Assembly: GCF_003173755.1 (NCBI RefSeq)
Contig: NZ_CP029553.1
Location: 5,522,001 to 5,586,000 of the forward strand
DNA from: Methylobacterium terrae
Lineage (GTDB): Bacteria > Pseudomonadota > Alphaproteobacteria > Rhizobiales > Beijerinckiaceae
Direction of reading: 5' to 3'
DNA length: 64,000 nucleotides
The translations under genes were made by a program, and so were the position numbers. The notes beneath the pieces were generated by a model. That model searched no databases. It saw only the letters and a program-made list of their open reading frames with translations, and was not told where the DNA came from. Every line of letters starts with the position of its first letter. The stretch's first letter is position 1. This document shows, one piece after another, positions 43,517-52,435 of the stretch.

Positions 43517-44090
43517 GCACCACGGCGACGAGGTAGCGGCAGGGACGCTCGCTCCGGTTGGCGAAGCTGCAATCGGCGGGCGCGCCGAGCGCCAGGCAGT
43601 CGCCGGCCTCGAGCACGTGGGTGGCCTCGCCCTCCCGGAAGGTCAGGGTGCCGTCGAGCATCCAGACCATCTGCCGGATGAAGGCGTAGGAGGCCGCCGG
43701 ATAGGCGATCTCGGCCCCGGCCGGCAGTTCCACCTCCGTCAGGTCGAGGGGGGTCTCGGCGAGGTGCGGCGAGACCTGGCGGCGGCGGTAGCCCGTCGCC
43801 GGATCGATCCAGACCGGCTGCGCGGCTTCACGCCGGACCTGGCCCGCCTCGCCCTCCGCCCGCGCCAGCAGGGTCGAGAGGGAGAGCCCGAAGGCCCCCG
43901 AGAGCCGGCCGAGCAGGGCGGCGGTCGGGCTCGCCTCCGCGCGCTCGACCTTGCTGATCATCGCCTTCGACACGCCGGAGCGGGCCGAGAGGTCGCCGAG
44001 CGACCAGCCCCGCGCCTCGCGCTCGAGCCTGAGCCGGCGCGCGAGGCCGTCGGTGGGGTCGGGCGCGGGCATCGTCGGGGCGATCGTCAT
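43506..44090 (-). CDS. XRE family regulator with cupin sensor domain
   Basis: A 194-residue regulator. Residues 17-71 form a helix-turn-helix (LARRLRLEREARGWSLGDLSARSGVSKAMISKVERAEASPTAALLGRLSGAFG), and about 105-190 form a cupin barrel (LPAGAEIAYPAASYAFIRQMVWMLDGTLTFREG, then LEAGDCLALGAPADCSFANRS). This PuuR/SutR-type architecture senses a small molecule and controls amino acid, polyamine or drug-transport genes. The neighbour downstream is a membrane protein on the other strand. The start at 44088-44090 precedes TIAPTMPAPDP. The target is unknown. Confidence 0.9.
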   Translation of the reverse strand: MTIAPTMPAPDPTDGLARRLRLEREARGWSLGDLSARSGVSKAMISKVERAEASPTAALLGRLSGAFGLSLSTLLARAEGEAGQVRREAAQPVWIDPATGYRRRQVSPHLAETPLDLTEVELPAGAEIAYPAASYAFIRQMVWMLDGTLTFREGEATHVLEAGDCLALGAPADCSFANRSERPCRYLVAVVRQR

Positions 44091-44299
44091 GGCGCCAGCA
44101 TACGGCATCCGGGCGGGCCGGGCACCCGTCCCGGCCGACCGGGCGCGTCGGTCCGGTGCCGCAGCGGCAGACGGCAAGGGGCGGGAGCGGCCATCCCCAG
44201 GTTTTTTGTCTAAGTCTTTGTCACGGACGCATTTTCCGCCGGAACGGGTGCATACTGGCCCGATCGCGCCGGGGGTTGCGCGCAGCGGGGCGGTGGAGC

Positions 44300-45196
44300 G
44301 TGCGAGACGGAAGCGGGCGATGGGGGCTCGGCCTGGCGGCGCTCGCGGCCGTCGCGATCCCGTTCGCCGTGATCGCGGCGCTCGATCCGCGCATCGGCTG
44401 GCTGCGCCCGCGTCCGGCGAGCGAGACGGTCCAGGCGCCGCCCTCCCGCCTGCCGGACCGATCGCCGGCCGAGGCGACGTCCGCGCCAAGGCCCGAGGCC
44501 AGATCCGAGACCAGATCCGAATCCTGGCCGCCGGCGCCCGAGCGGCCCTGCCCCGTCTGCGCGGCCGCCGACGCCCCGGCGCCGCTGCGGGGCGCGCTGC
44601 CGGATCCCGACATCCAGATCCCCGACGTCTCGGCCGAGCGCGCCGCCCAGCGCGAGCGGCTGATCGGCTGGACCGCCCATCCCGACCGGGTCTCGGGCTC
44701 GGCCGCCGCCCTCGACCTGATCGGCCTCGTCTTCACCGCGCCGCGGGACCCGGGCACCGGCTACCGGCCGCTCGCGATCGACCTCGCCGGGGCGCCCGAC
44801 CGCGCCGTGGTGGTGGTGACCGAGCAGCCGCTGCGCCTCGCCCTGACGAGCCTGCCCCCCGACCGCGCCGGCGCGCTCGGCGTCGAGGCGAGCGCCGCCT
44901 TCGGGCTCGCGGACGGGCGGTCCGGCCTCCTCGCGGGCTTCCGCGCCCTGCCCTACGGCGCCGCCGCGGTCGCGCCGGTGCTCGATCCCTCGCGCTTCGG
45001 TCCCGGGACCCTGCGCGACTTCTGCGCCGCCCTGCGGCTCTGGGCGGTGCAGTTCGGCCTGCCGGTCGGTCGCACCCGCTACACCCTGATCGAGAACCCG
45101 ACCCAGATCGCGCTCGCCGGCGAGGCGGTGCACACCGACGGGACGGCCCGCGGCCGGGTGTCGGGCCGCCGGCTCGCCCGGCTGTGCCGGGCGTGA
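44300..45196 (+). CDS. Membrane-anchored periplasmic hypothetical protein
   Basis: A 298-residue protein from GTG 44300 (GGAG just upstream). One N-terminal helix (WGLGLAALAAVAIPFAVIAALDP) anchors it; a Pro/Arg/Ser-rich linker follows with a CPVC pair at C84/C87. The C-terminal domain (about 120-298) is soluble: TGYRPLAIDLAGAPDRAVVVVTEQPLRLAL and LDPSRFGPGTLRDFCAALRLWAVQFGLPVGRTRYTLIENPTQI. The CxxC could be redox-active or bind metal. I do not recognise the family. Two hairpins follow the stop. Confidence 0.65.
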   Translation: MRDGSGRWGLGLAALAAVAIPFAVIAALDPRIGWLRPRPASETVQAPPSRLPDRSPAEATSAPRPEARSETRSESWPPAPERPCPVCAAADAPAPLRGALPDPDIQIPDVSAERAAQRERLIGWTAHPDRVSGSAAALDLIGLVFTAPRDPGTGYRPLAIDLAGAPDRAVVVVTEQPLRLALTSLPPDRAGALGVEASAAFGLADGRSGLLAGFRALPYGAAAVAPVLDPSRFGPGTLRDFCAALRLWAVQFGLPVGRTRYTLIENPTQIALAGEAVHTDGTARGRVSGRRLARLCRA

Positions 45197-45203
45197 TACC
45201 GCC

Positions 45204-45233
45204 GCGCCTTCGAACGGATCCATTCGAAGGCGC
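45204..45233. terminator. Hairpin after the CPVC protein gene
   Basis: GCGCCTTCGAA (45204-45214) pairs perfectly with TTCGAAGGCGC (45223-45233) around an 8-base loop, 7 bp after the stop at 45196. A second long hairpin follows at 45274-45303. No T tract follows; in GC-rich bacteria such hairpins commonly end transcripts. Confidence 0.5.
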
Positions 45234-45273
45234 TGGCTAAGCCCGAACAGGCGCCGGCGCTGATGCGCCGGAC

Positions 45274-45303
45274 GCCGTGGCATCGACACGTCGATGCCAC
45301 GGC
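45274..45303. repeat. Perfect inverted repeat (14-bp arms)
   Basis: GCCGTGGCATCGAC (45274-45287) and GTCGATGCCACGGC (45290-45303) are complementary with a 2-base centre. The arm length is unusual for a terminator with such a tiny loop and could instead be a protein-binding palindrome. It lies between the CPVC gene and the convergent degP gene. Confidence 0.6.
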
Positions 45304-45420
45304 GCGAGGCTGTGACTCACCGGCTCCGACATCCCCGGGGTCCTTCTCTCGACGGAGCCGAGATACGCGCGAGAACGCCGGCCCCTCGCGGGGCCGGCGC
45401 CTCGTCCCGTCTCCGGGTGG

Positions 45421-46962
45421 TCAGCCGTTCTTCGTCTGCAGGCCGATCGCCACGAAGCGGGTGCCCTTGTCGTTCTTGATCCGCATCAGCACCGCCTTGC
45501 GGCCGTCGGTCTCCGCAGCGCGGATGCGGGTGGCGACGTCGGACAGGCTCGAGACCGGCTGGCCGCCGACGTCGAGGATGACGTCGCCCTCCTGGATGCC
45601 CTTCGCCGCCGCCGGACCGTCGGGATCGACGGCCACCACCGCGACGCCCTCCTGGCCGGCGCCGACCTGACCCGCCGGGGCGAGGCTCAGGCCCAGCCGC
45701 GGCTGGCTGTCGCCGCGGCGCCCGCCATTGTCGTTGGCGCTCGCCACCTTGGTGTCGTTCGGCAGCGTGCCGAGGGTCACCTGGGCGGTCTCGGTCTTGT
45801 TCCCGCGGACGTAGGCGAGGTCCACCTTGGTGCCGGGCTTCAGCGAGGCGATCCGGCGGGACAATTCGCGGGCATCGCTCACCGGCTCGCCGTTGACCGC
45901 CTGGACCACGTCGCCGGACTTCAGCCCCGCCTTGGCGGCGGGGGTGCCGTCCTGGGCGCTGTTCACGAGCGCCCCCTTGGCCTTGTCGAGGCCGAGGCTG
46001 TCGGCGATGTCCTTCGTCACCGGCTGGATCTGGAGGCCGAGATAGCCGCGGGCGACCTTGCCGTCGGCGCGCAGCTGGTCAACCACCGCCTGCACGGTCT
46101 CGGAGGGGATCGCGAAGGCGAGGCCCACGTTGCCGCCCGACGGCGAGGCGATCGCGGTGTTGACGCCCACCACCTCGCCCGAGACGTTGAAGGTCGGCCC
46201 GCCCGAATTGCCCTTGTTGATCGGCGCGTCGATCTGCAGGAAATCGTCGTAGGGACCGGCGCCGATGTCGCGGCCGCGGGCCGAGACGATGCCGGCGGTG
46301 ACGGTGCCGCCGAGGCCGAACGGGTTGCCGATCGCCACCACCCAGTCGCCGACCTGCGGCGCGCCGTGGGCGAGCTTCACGTAGGGGAACGGCGCGCCGT
46401 CGGTGACCTTGAGGAGCGCGAGGTCGGTCTTCGGGTCGGTGCCGATGATCTTGGCCGGCAGGGTGCGGCCGTCGTCGAGGGTGACCTCGACCGACTTGGC
46501 GTTGTTCACCACGTGGTTGTTGGTCACCACGTAGCCGTCGCCCGAGATGAAGAAGCCCGACCCCTGCGCCGCGCCGCCGCCGTGGCGCTGCGGGCGCTGC
46601 ATGCCCCCGCCCATGCCCCCGCCGGGGCCGCCCTCGCCGAAGCGGCGGAAGAACTCGCGCAGCTGCGGCGGCACGTTCTGCAGGTTCTGCTGGCCGCCGC
46701 CGTCCTCGTCGTCCGAGGCGTCGTCCTTCAGCTTCACCTTCACCGAGACGACGCCCGGCTTCACCCGGTTGACGATCGGCGCGAAGCTGCCCGGCGGGTG
46801 CTCGGCCGTGGTGATCGGGGTCTGCGGCAGGGCCTGGGCGTAGGCCGGGGTGCTCGGCGGCAGGAAGGCGGTGCCCAGCGCCCCGGTGGCCATCAGGGTG
46901 ACGGCCGCCACGGAAGCGAGGGCCTTGCGGTGGAAGCGAGAAGTCTCGGTGGTCTGGGGCAT
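45421..46962 (-). CDS. degP: Do-family serine endopeptidase (DegP/HtrA)
   Basis: A 513-residue periplasmic protease. The signal peptide spans about residues 11-43 (ends PAYA). The catalytic triad is H150 in VVTNNHVVN, D180 in DPKTDLALLKV and S253 in GNSGGPTFN. A Gly-rich linker (about 110-130, GGPGGGMGGGMQRPQRHGGG) precedes the protease core. Two PDZ domains follow (GYLGLQIQPVTKDIADSLGL and GVAVVAVDPDGPAAAKGIQEGDVI). It degrades or refolds misfolded envelope proteins. ATG 46962 puts the signal peptide at the N-terminus. It is monocistronic. Confidence 0.95.
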   Translation of the reverse strand: MPQTTETSRFHRKALASVAAVTLMATGALGTAFLPPSTPAYAQALPQTPITTAEHPPGSFAPIVNRVKPGVVSVKVKLKDDASDDEDGGGQQNLQNVPPQLREFFRRFGEGGPGGGMGGGMQRPQRHGGGAAQGSGFFISGDGYVVTNNHVVNNAKSVEVTLDDGRTLPAKIIGTDPKTDLALLKVTDGAPFPYVKLAHGAPQVGDWVVAIGNPFGLGGTVTAGIVSARGRDIGAGPYDDFLQIDAPINKGNSGGPTFNVSGEVVGVNTAIASPSGGNVGLAFAIPSETVQAVVDQLRADGKVARGYLGLQIQPVTKDIADSLGLDKAKGALVNSAQDGTPAAKAGLKSGDVVQAVNGEPVSDARELSRRIASLKPGTKVDLAYVRGNKTETAQVTLGTLPNDTKVASANDNGGRRGDSQPRLGLSLAPAGQVGAGQEGVAVVAVDPDGPAAAKGIQEGDVILDVGGQPVSSLSDVATRIRAAETDGRKAVLMRIKNDKGTRFVAIGLQTKNG

Positions 46963-47206
46963 CGGGGTCTCTCTGGGCTCCGTCTGGCGAGGGCCGCGTC
47001 CGCGGCCGGTCGATGGGGCCATTATGGCCGGCGGCCCTGACCGGCCCGTGGCGCGAAGATTACGGTTTGGTCAGGCACCGGACGCTCCGGCCCGCCCCCG
47101 GGAACGACGGCCGCGGGTGCGGGCTTGACGGACGGCTCCCGCGCCGGGATCCCTGGCGCAGCCCCGACGCGCGGCGTCACGTTCCGCACCGCCACAAGGA
47201 CATCCC

Positions 47207-47377
47207 ATGGACGTCGTCGTCTCGGTCATCTCCCTGCTGCTGGTGCTCGTGCTGATCGCCCGGGGCGTGCCGGGCCGCAACCTGCTCCTCGTGCTCGCGG
47301 TGGCGCTGGCCGTGGTGGTGCTGGTCGTCGGCATCGAGCGGGCCGGCCTGTGGCCGGCCTCGTTCCACACCCGCTGA
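47207..47377 (+). CDS. Small membrane protein (56 aa)
   Basis: MDVVVSVISLLLVLVLIARG, then VPGRNLLLVLAVALAVVVLVVGIERAGLW: two transmembrane helices with a short polar turn and a periplasmic or cytoplasmic tail PASFHTR. AAGGA ends 6 bp before the ATG. It lies 9 bp upstream of the deformylase-like gene, so the two are one transcript. No family recognised. Confidence 0.65.
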   Translation: MDVVVSVISLLLVLVLIARGVPGRNLLLVLAVALAVVVLVVGIERAGLWPASFHTR

Positions 47378-47386
47378 GCGAGCCCG

Positions 47387-47896
47387 ATGCCCGCCCGCCC
47401 CCTGGTGCTCTACCCGGACCCGCGCCTGCGCCTGCCCGCGCCCCCGGTCACCAGTTTCGACGAGGCCCTGCGGGCCTTCGCCGGCGACCTCCTCGACACG
47501 CTCCTGTCCGTCTCGGCGCTCGGCCTCACCGGCCCGCATGTCGGCGCGCCGGTGCGGCTGACGATCATCCGGGCGGCGCTCGACCTCGCGCCGCGGGTCT
47601 ACGTCAACCCTGAACTGGTCTTCGCCTCGCCCGAGACCGCCCGCCACCGCGAGGGCAGCGTCTCGATGCCGGGCGTCGACGAGGAGGTCGAGCGCCCGGC
47701 CCGGGTGCGGGTGCGCTTTTGCGACCTCGACGGCGCGGCGCACGAGGCCGAGGAGGAGGGCTTTGCCGCCGCCTGCCTGCAGCACGAGATCGACCAGCTC
47801 GACGGCGTGTTCTGGATCGAGCGATTGTCGCGCCTCAAGCGCGAGCGGGTGCTCAAGCGCTACGCCAAGGCTGCCGCGACGGCGCGGCGGGGCTGA
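47387..47896 (+). CDS. Peptide deformylase-like protein lacking metal ligands
   Basis: A 169-residue protein with the deformylase fold: LVLYPDPRLRLPAPPV start, GLTGPHVGAPVRL at motif I, VYVNPELVFASPE, and LQHEIDQLDGVFWIERLSRLKR at motif III. In true deformylase the motifs are GxGLAAxQ, EGCLS and QHExDH, with Cys and both His binding Fe/Zn. Here motif I reads GLTGPHVG, motif II reads EGSVS (Cys to S91) and motif III reads QHEIDQ (second His to Q137). It is therefore unlikely to deformylate N-formyl-Met. Role unknown; a divergent deformylase-like paralogue is a known type. Confidence 0.88.
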   Translation: MPARPLVLYPDPRLRLPAPPVTSFDEALRAFAGDLLDTLLSVSALGLTGPHVGAPVRLTIIRAALDLAPRVYVNPELVFASPETARHREGSVSMPGVDEEVERPARVRVRFCDLDGAAHEAEEEGFAAACLQHEIDQLDGVFWIERLSRLKRERVLKRYAKAAATARRG

Positions 47897-48057
47897 AGGC
47901 CGCGGCACCGGCCACGAAGCCTTGAACCCCCCGGCCGCAAGGCTGCTCCCCACCACGCTGCCGGCCCGGGGTCGTGCCGGAACGGCAGGCCCAGCCTGGC
48001 CGTTGTCCCGGCAAGCATGACCGCTCCCCGCGGTCCCTACTCCTCGAAAGGAAGCCG

Positions 48058-48354
48058 ATGCGCGCCCTCCGGACCCTCCTGATCCCGGCCGCCCTGCTGG
48101 CGACCACCGTCCTGGCTCCCCTGGCCGCCTCGGCCCAGCCCGGCCCCTCCTACCGCTCCCTCCCGCGCGACATCGACGCCACCGGCACCGTCGGCGGCCG
48201 CGCGCCGTGGTCCGCGCCCTGGGTGTACGACACCGGCGGCGACAACGACCGCCGCCCCGAGCTGCCGGCCTACCAGCAGGGCGGCGGCCAGCAGACCGGC
48301 GGCCCCGCCCGCAACCTCTTGCCGGATGACGGGCTGCACATCGTCCCGCGCTGA
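48058..48354 (+). CDS. Secreted hypothetical protein (98 aa)
   Basis: A signal peptide (RTLLIPAALLATTVLAPLAASAQ) is followed by a short mature region, PSYRSLPRDIDATGTVGGRAPWSAPWVYDTGGDNDRRPELPAYQQGG, rich in Gly, Pro and aromatic residues and probably disordered. GAAAGGAAG lies before the ATG. No Cys. No family recognised. The stop lies 6 bp from the stop of the convergent HNH gene. Confidence 0.6.
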   Translation: MRALRTLLIPAALLATTVLAPLAASAQPGPSYRSLPRDIDATGTVGGRAPWSAPWVYDTGGDNDRRPELPAYQQGGGQQTGGPARNLLPDDGLHIVPR

Positions 48355-48360
48355 GCCCCC

Positions 48361-49254
48361 CTACTCCGCGTCGGCGGCCGGGTCGCCGGTCGCCGGCGCG
48401 GAGAGCCGCCGCGCGCTCGCCCGCTCGCCGGCTTCCGCCGCGCATTTGTCGGCGTGGCTCGCCCGGTTGATCACCTGGAGGTTCGGCACGCCCCAGTAGC
48501 CGAGGAGCTCGTGCCAGGGCCGCGCCCGCTCCTCGCGCCAGATCCGGTAGAGCGGCACCCGGTGGTCGACCTCGGCCGTCCGCAAGAGGCGCTTGCCCGA
48601 CTGGGCGCAGCGGTGGCCCTGGCGGCGCTTCAGCGCCTTCACGTGGTCGGCGGGCGCGATCCAGAACTTCCAGGCCGCGACGCAGGCGGCGTGCCACGAG
48701 GCGTTGCGGTTGGGCGCGCCCGCCCCCCACAGGTCGCGGTGCCAGCCGAAGCGGTAGACCGGCCGGCCGCAGACGCAGCAATGCCCCTTCCCCAGGGCGT
48801 GCGGCGCCTCGCGGAACGGCGCCGGCGGCATCCGGAAGCTGAACGGCAGGCCCGTCTCCGAGAGGTTCTCGCCGGCCGTGCCGAGGCGCCAGCTCCAGCC
48901 CTCGGGCCCGCCCGCTTCCGCGGCGAGCGCCCGCGCCAGCCGGTCGGCCCGCAGGATGTGGTGGCGCCAGTAGCTCTCGACGGCGAGCCGCGGCGTCGGC
49001 GGCACCAGGGGCCGCGTCAGGGCGTGGCGCAGCACCGGGGCCGGGAAGACCGCCGGCAGGGACTTCTCCAGCCGCGCCCGGGCGGCGGCGTTGCGCGCCT
49101 CCCGCCACAGGGAGGCGGCCGAGGGCGGCCTGTCCCCGGGCCCGCTCCCCGCCGCCGCGATCGCCGGAAGCCTCTCCGCCAGGGTCATCCTGGCCGCCTT
49201 CGCCTTGGCGGTCTCGATCTTGGCGATGTCGATCTTGGCCGCTCGCTTCGCCAT
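48361..49254 (-). CDS. HNH endonuclease-like protein
   Basis: A 297-residue protein. A C-terminal HNH-type core is seen as AEVDHRVPLYRIWREERARPWHELLGYWGVPNLQVINRASHADKCAAEAG (H...N...H), preceded by zinc-type Cys pairs (GHCCVCGRPV and GHRCAQSGKRL). The N-terminal half is Ala/Lys-rich with helix-rich segments and an SFRMPPAPFREAPHALGKG stretch. HNH proteins nick or cut DNA, but many such free-standing ones have no known target. No methyltransferase is adjacent. ATG 49254 begins AKRAAKIDIAKIE. Confidence 0.72.
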   Translation of the reverse strand: MAKRAAKIDIAKIETAKAKAARMTLAERLPAIAAAGSGPGDRPPSAASLWREARNAAARARLEKSLPAVFPAPVLRHALTRPLVPPTPRLAVESYWRHHILRADRLARALAAEAGGPEGWSWRLGTAGENLSETGLPFSFRMPPAPFREAPHALGKGHCCVCGRPVYRFGWHRDLWGAGAPNRNASWHAACVAAWKFWIAPADHVKALKRRQGHRCAQSGKRLLRTAEVDHRVPLYRIWREERARPWHELLGYWGVPNLQVINRASHADKCAAEAGERASARRLSAPATGDPAADAE

Positions 49255-49498
49255 GCCGGTCCCGAATCGGCCCGCAGCGGCCGTCGCCGGGGCATAGCGC
49301 CGGAGCGCCGCCGCGCCAAACCGCGACACCCGCGCCCGCCTTTCGCCGCGCCTCATCCCGGCGAAGTCTCACCATGGGTCAGACTTCGCCGGACCGGATC
49401 CCCGGCCGGAGAGAGTTCGCACGGCTGAAGTCAGCAATCCTTAACCATCCCGCAAGGGTGTGCCGTTAGCGCTCGGAGAGGATCGAGGAGAACTCTCT

Positions 49499-51496
49499 GT
49501 GAAGACGGGTATTCGCACGCGCCTCTACGGCGGGTTCGGGGTTCTGGTGGCCCTCTCGGCGGGACTGGGGGCCTACGCGCTGAGCAGCGGCAGCGGCACC
49601 ATGGCGCGCTACGAGCAGCGGGCGAAGCTGGAGCGCGTCGCGCTCCGGGTGTTCTCGGTCAACGGGCTCACCCACCAGCTCGCCGGCCAGGCGCTGACCT
49701 ACCGCTTCACGCAGGACCCGCAGAGCCTCGAGGCGATGGGCCGGAGCCTCGCCCGCATCGAGGAGACCAGCGCCGAGCTCGAGCGCACGGCCATCGCCCC
49801 GGAGCGCAAGGCCCAGTACGTCGCCATCCTGGCGAGCGCGCGCAGCCTCAAGGCCGACACGGCGCGCCTGGGCACGTTCGGCGCCCTGATCCGCGACAGC
49901 AAGGCCAAGCTGTTCTCCGGCGGCGACGCCCTCACCAAGGCCTCCGGCGCCCTCGTCGCCGAGGTGCGGGCGAACGGCACCAGCGGCGATATCGGCCGCG
50001 CCGCGGCGGTCGAGAGCGCGACGCTGCTGGTGCGGATCGCCAACTGGCGCTTCCTCGCGACGATGGATGCCGGCGGGCCGGCGACCTTCGGGACCAACGT
50101 CCGCGCCGCCGAGGCCGCCCTGAAGGCGCTCGCCGACCAGGACGTGCTCGGCGCCTTCGCCAAGCCGGTCGCGGCGGTGCGCCAGGCGCTCGGCGCCTAC
50201 AGGGAGCATTTCGAGGCGACCGCGACGGCGCTCGCCGGCAGCGCCGCGCTCTACGACCAGGGCTTCCAGCCGACCTTCGCGGCGATCGAGACGGCCGGCA
50301 ACGCCGCCCGGGCCTCGATCGAGGCCGCCGTCGAGGGGATCAGCGCCTCGACCACCGCGGCGGCGGGCGCCGCGCAGGCCCTGCTGGTCGGGCTCATCGC
50401 CGCGGTGGTGGCCCTCGGCGCCGGCCTCGCGCTGCTCATCGCCCGCGGCATCCTCCGGCCGATCCGCGGCATGACCGGGGCCATGACCCGGCTGGCGCAA
50501 GGCGACCTCGCGGTCGACGTGCCCTCCCGCGACGCCGTCGACGAGATGGGCGACATGGCCAAAGCCGTCGACGTGTTCCGCGCCAACGCGGCGGCGCGCC
50601 GGGAGATGGAGGCGAGGGCGCTCGCCGACCAGTCGGACCGCGACCGGCGCGTGGCCGCCGTCGACGGCCTGGTGCGCGGCTTCGAGGCCGACATCCTCGC
50701 CTCCCTCGACGTCGTCGCGGCCGCCGCCGGCCAGCTCGACGCCACCGCCCACGCGATGACCGGGGTGGCCGAGGGCACCAACCGGCGCGCCGTCGCGGTG
50801 GGGGCGGCCTCCGAGGAGACCGCCGCCAACGTGCAGACCGTGGCGGTCGCCGCCGAGGAGCTGGCGGCCTCGCTCCAGGAGGTCGAGCGCCAGGTGCTGC
50901 GCTCGAACGAGGTCGCGGGCCTCGCCCGGCGCGAGGCCGAGGCGACCGGCGCCGCGATGGGCGACCTCGCCCGCGCCGCCGACGAGATCGGCACCGCCGT
51001 GACCATGATCTCGGCCATCGCCGGCCAGACCAACCTGCTCGCGCTCAACGCCACCATCGAGGCGGCGCGGGCCGGCGAGGCGGGGCGCGGCTTCGCGGTC
51101 GTCGCCGCCGAGGTCAAGGAGCTCGCCGGCCAGACGACGCGGGCGACCGACGCCATCGCCGGCCAGATCGCCCGGATCCAGGCCGCCGCCGGGCACGCCT
51201 CCGGGGCGATCCGGCAGATCGGCGAGACCATCGTGTCGGTCGACGAGATCTCCGGCGTGATCGCCGCCACCGTGACCGAGCAGACCGCGACCACGAACGA
51301 GATCTCCCGCACCATCGGCGAGGCCGCCCGCGGCACGCAGGACGTCTCGGGCACGATCGGCGAGGTGACGGCCTCGGCGCGCGAGACCGGCCACGCCGCC
51401 GGCCAGGTGCTCGACGCCGCCCGCAGCCTCTCGGCCCAGTCGATGACCGTGAAGGGCCAGGTCGACCGGTTCCTGGCGGCGATCCGGGCGGCCTGA
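49499..51496 (+). CDS. Methyl-accepting chemotaxis protein
   Basis: A 665-residue chemoreceptor with GTG start (GAGGAG 8 bp upstream). TM1 is [18 protein letters not shown], a long periplasmic four-helix sensor (about 35-285) follows, TM2 is [23 protein letters not shown], then HAMP ([17 protein letters not shown]) and the signalling hairpin with tip [20 protein letters not shown]. It is longer in the sensor domain than the receptor at 22828-24498. It signals to CheA/CheW; ligand unknown. Apparently monocistronic. Confidence 0.94.
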   Translation: MKTGIRTRLYGGFGVLVALSAGLGAYALSSGSGTMARYEQRAKLERVALRVFSVNGLTHQLAGQALTYRFTQDPQSLEAMGRSLARIEETSAELERTAIAPERKAQYVAILASARSLKADTARLGTFGALIRDSKAKLFSGGDALTKASGALVAEVRANGTSGDIGRAAAVESATLLVRIANWRFLATMDAGGPATFGTNVRAAEAALKALADQDVLGAFAKPVAAVRQALGAYREHFEATATALAGSAALYDQGFQPTFAAIETAGNAARASIEAAVEGISASTTAAAGAAQALLVGLIAAVVALGAGLALLIARGILRPIRGMTGAMTRLAQGDLAVDVPSRDAVDEMGDMAKAVDVFRANAAARREMEARALADQSDRDRRVAAVDGLVRGFEADILASLDVVAAAAGQLDATAHAMTGVAEGTNRRAVAVGAASEETAANVQTVAVAAEELAASLQEVERQVLRSNEVAGLARREAEATGAAMGDLARAADEIGTAVTMISAIAGQTNLLALNATIEAARAGEAGRGFAVVAAEVKELAGQTTRATDAIAGQIARIQAAAGHASGAIRQIGETIVSVDEISGVIAATVTEQTATTNEISRTIGEAARGTQDVSGTIGEVTASARETGHAAGQVLDAARSLSAQSMTVKGQVDRFLAAIRAA

Positions 51497-51505
51497 CGGC
51501 TCACG

Positions 51506-51640
51506 CGATTTCCGGCTGATCGCTTCGCGACGCGGAAATCGGCTTCGCTCGGGCGCGTGGAGCCGAAGGCTCCACCGCGCGGGCTCGTGATACGATTGCC
51601 GGAAGGGATCTTCCGAAAACCGTATCAAGGCTCCCGTGCA
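51506..51640. repeat. Intergenic palindromic repeats after chemoreceptor gene
   Basis: Three inverted repeats sit in the 286-bp gap to lemA: GATTTCCG/CGGAAATC (near 51508-51541), GGTGGAGCC/GGCTCCACC-type arms around 51558-51578, and GATACG/CGTATC with inner GGAA/TTCC arms near 51590-51627. They are likely mobile-repeat-derived and could terminate the chemoreceptor transcript. No gene is seen in the gap. Confidence 0.5.
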
Positions 51641-51782
51641 GGCTCGACGGCCCCGGGCGCCCGCCTCCGGGGCCGTTTTCCGTCTCCGGGCCCCGCTGGT
51701 CCGCGGCGGAACGCCGCCTATCTGCGACACGGCAACGCTCGCGGCGCCGTGAGGCGCCCCCCGAAGGAGCCCGCCGCCCGCC

Positions 51783-52388
51783 ATGACCGCCCCTCTCCTC
51801 GGCCGCCTGCGGCTCGCCGTCCTGGCGCTCACCCTCGCCACCACCCTCTCGGCCTGCGACGCGGTCAACCGGGTGCCGACCCTGGAGGAGGCCGCCAAGT
51901 CGCGCTGGGGCGAGGTGCAGAACCAGTACCAGCGCCGCGCCGACCTGATCCCCAACCTCGTCGAGACGGTGAAGGGCTACGCCCAGCAGGAGAAGGACGT
52001 CCTGGTGCAGGTGACCGAGGCCCGCGCCAAGGCGACCTCGGTGAAGGTCGACGCCGCGACGGTGAGCGACCCGCAGAAGTTCCGCGAGTTCCAGGACGCC
52101 CAGAACCAGCTCTCCGGGGCGCTGGGCCGGCTTCTCGTCACCGTCGAGCGCTATCCCGACCTGAAGTCGAACGCCAACTTCCTCGCCCTGCAATCGCAGC
52201 TCGAGGGCACCGAGAACCGCATCGCGGTGGCGCGGCGCGACTACATCCAGGCGGTGCAGGCCTACAACACCGAGATCCGCACCATCCCGGGCCGCTGGAT
52301 CGCCTCCACCCTCTACCCGGAGGCCAAGCCCATGGAGGCCTTCACCGCCACCCCCGACGCCAGCCGCCCGCCGAACGTGAAGTTCTAG
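51783..52388 (+). CDS. lemA: LemA family protein
   Basis: A 201-residue protein with a lipoprotein-like signal (LAVLALTLATTLSACDAVNR; lipobox Cys near residue 25). The LemA core follows: WGEVQNQYQRRADLIPNLVETVKGYAQQEKDVL, then QNQLSGALGRLLVTVERYPDLKSNANFLALQSQLEGTENRIAVARRDYI. It is anchored in the inner membrane and extends as a helical bundle into the periplasm. LemA genes usually stand with TPM-domain genes, and two follow here, so they probably act together in envelope stress or protein quality control. Confidence 0.95.
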   Translation: MTAPLLGRLRLAVLALTLATTLSACDAVNRVPTLEEAAKSRWGEVQNQYQRRADLIPNLVETVKGYAQQEKDVLVQVTEARAKATSVKVDAATVSDPQKFREFQDAQNQLSGALGRLLVTVERYPDLKSNANFLALQSQLEGTENRIAVARRDYIQAVQAYNTEIRTIPGRWIASTLYPEAKPMEAFTATPDASRPPNVKF

Positions 52389-52435
52389 GGACCGGCCCCG
52401 TGCGCAGGTCCCACTCCATGCGCAGGCCCCACCCG

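Noticed and set aside
48361..49254. HNH gene as the restriction partner of the methyltransferase
   Set aside because: It is 5 kb away, on core GC-rich DNA, on the other side of the tRNA, and reads the opposite way.
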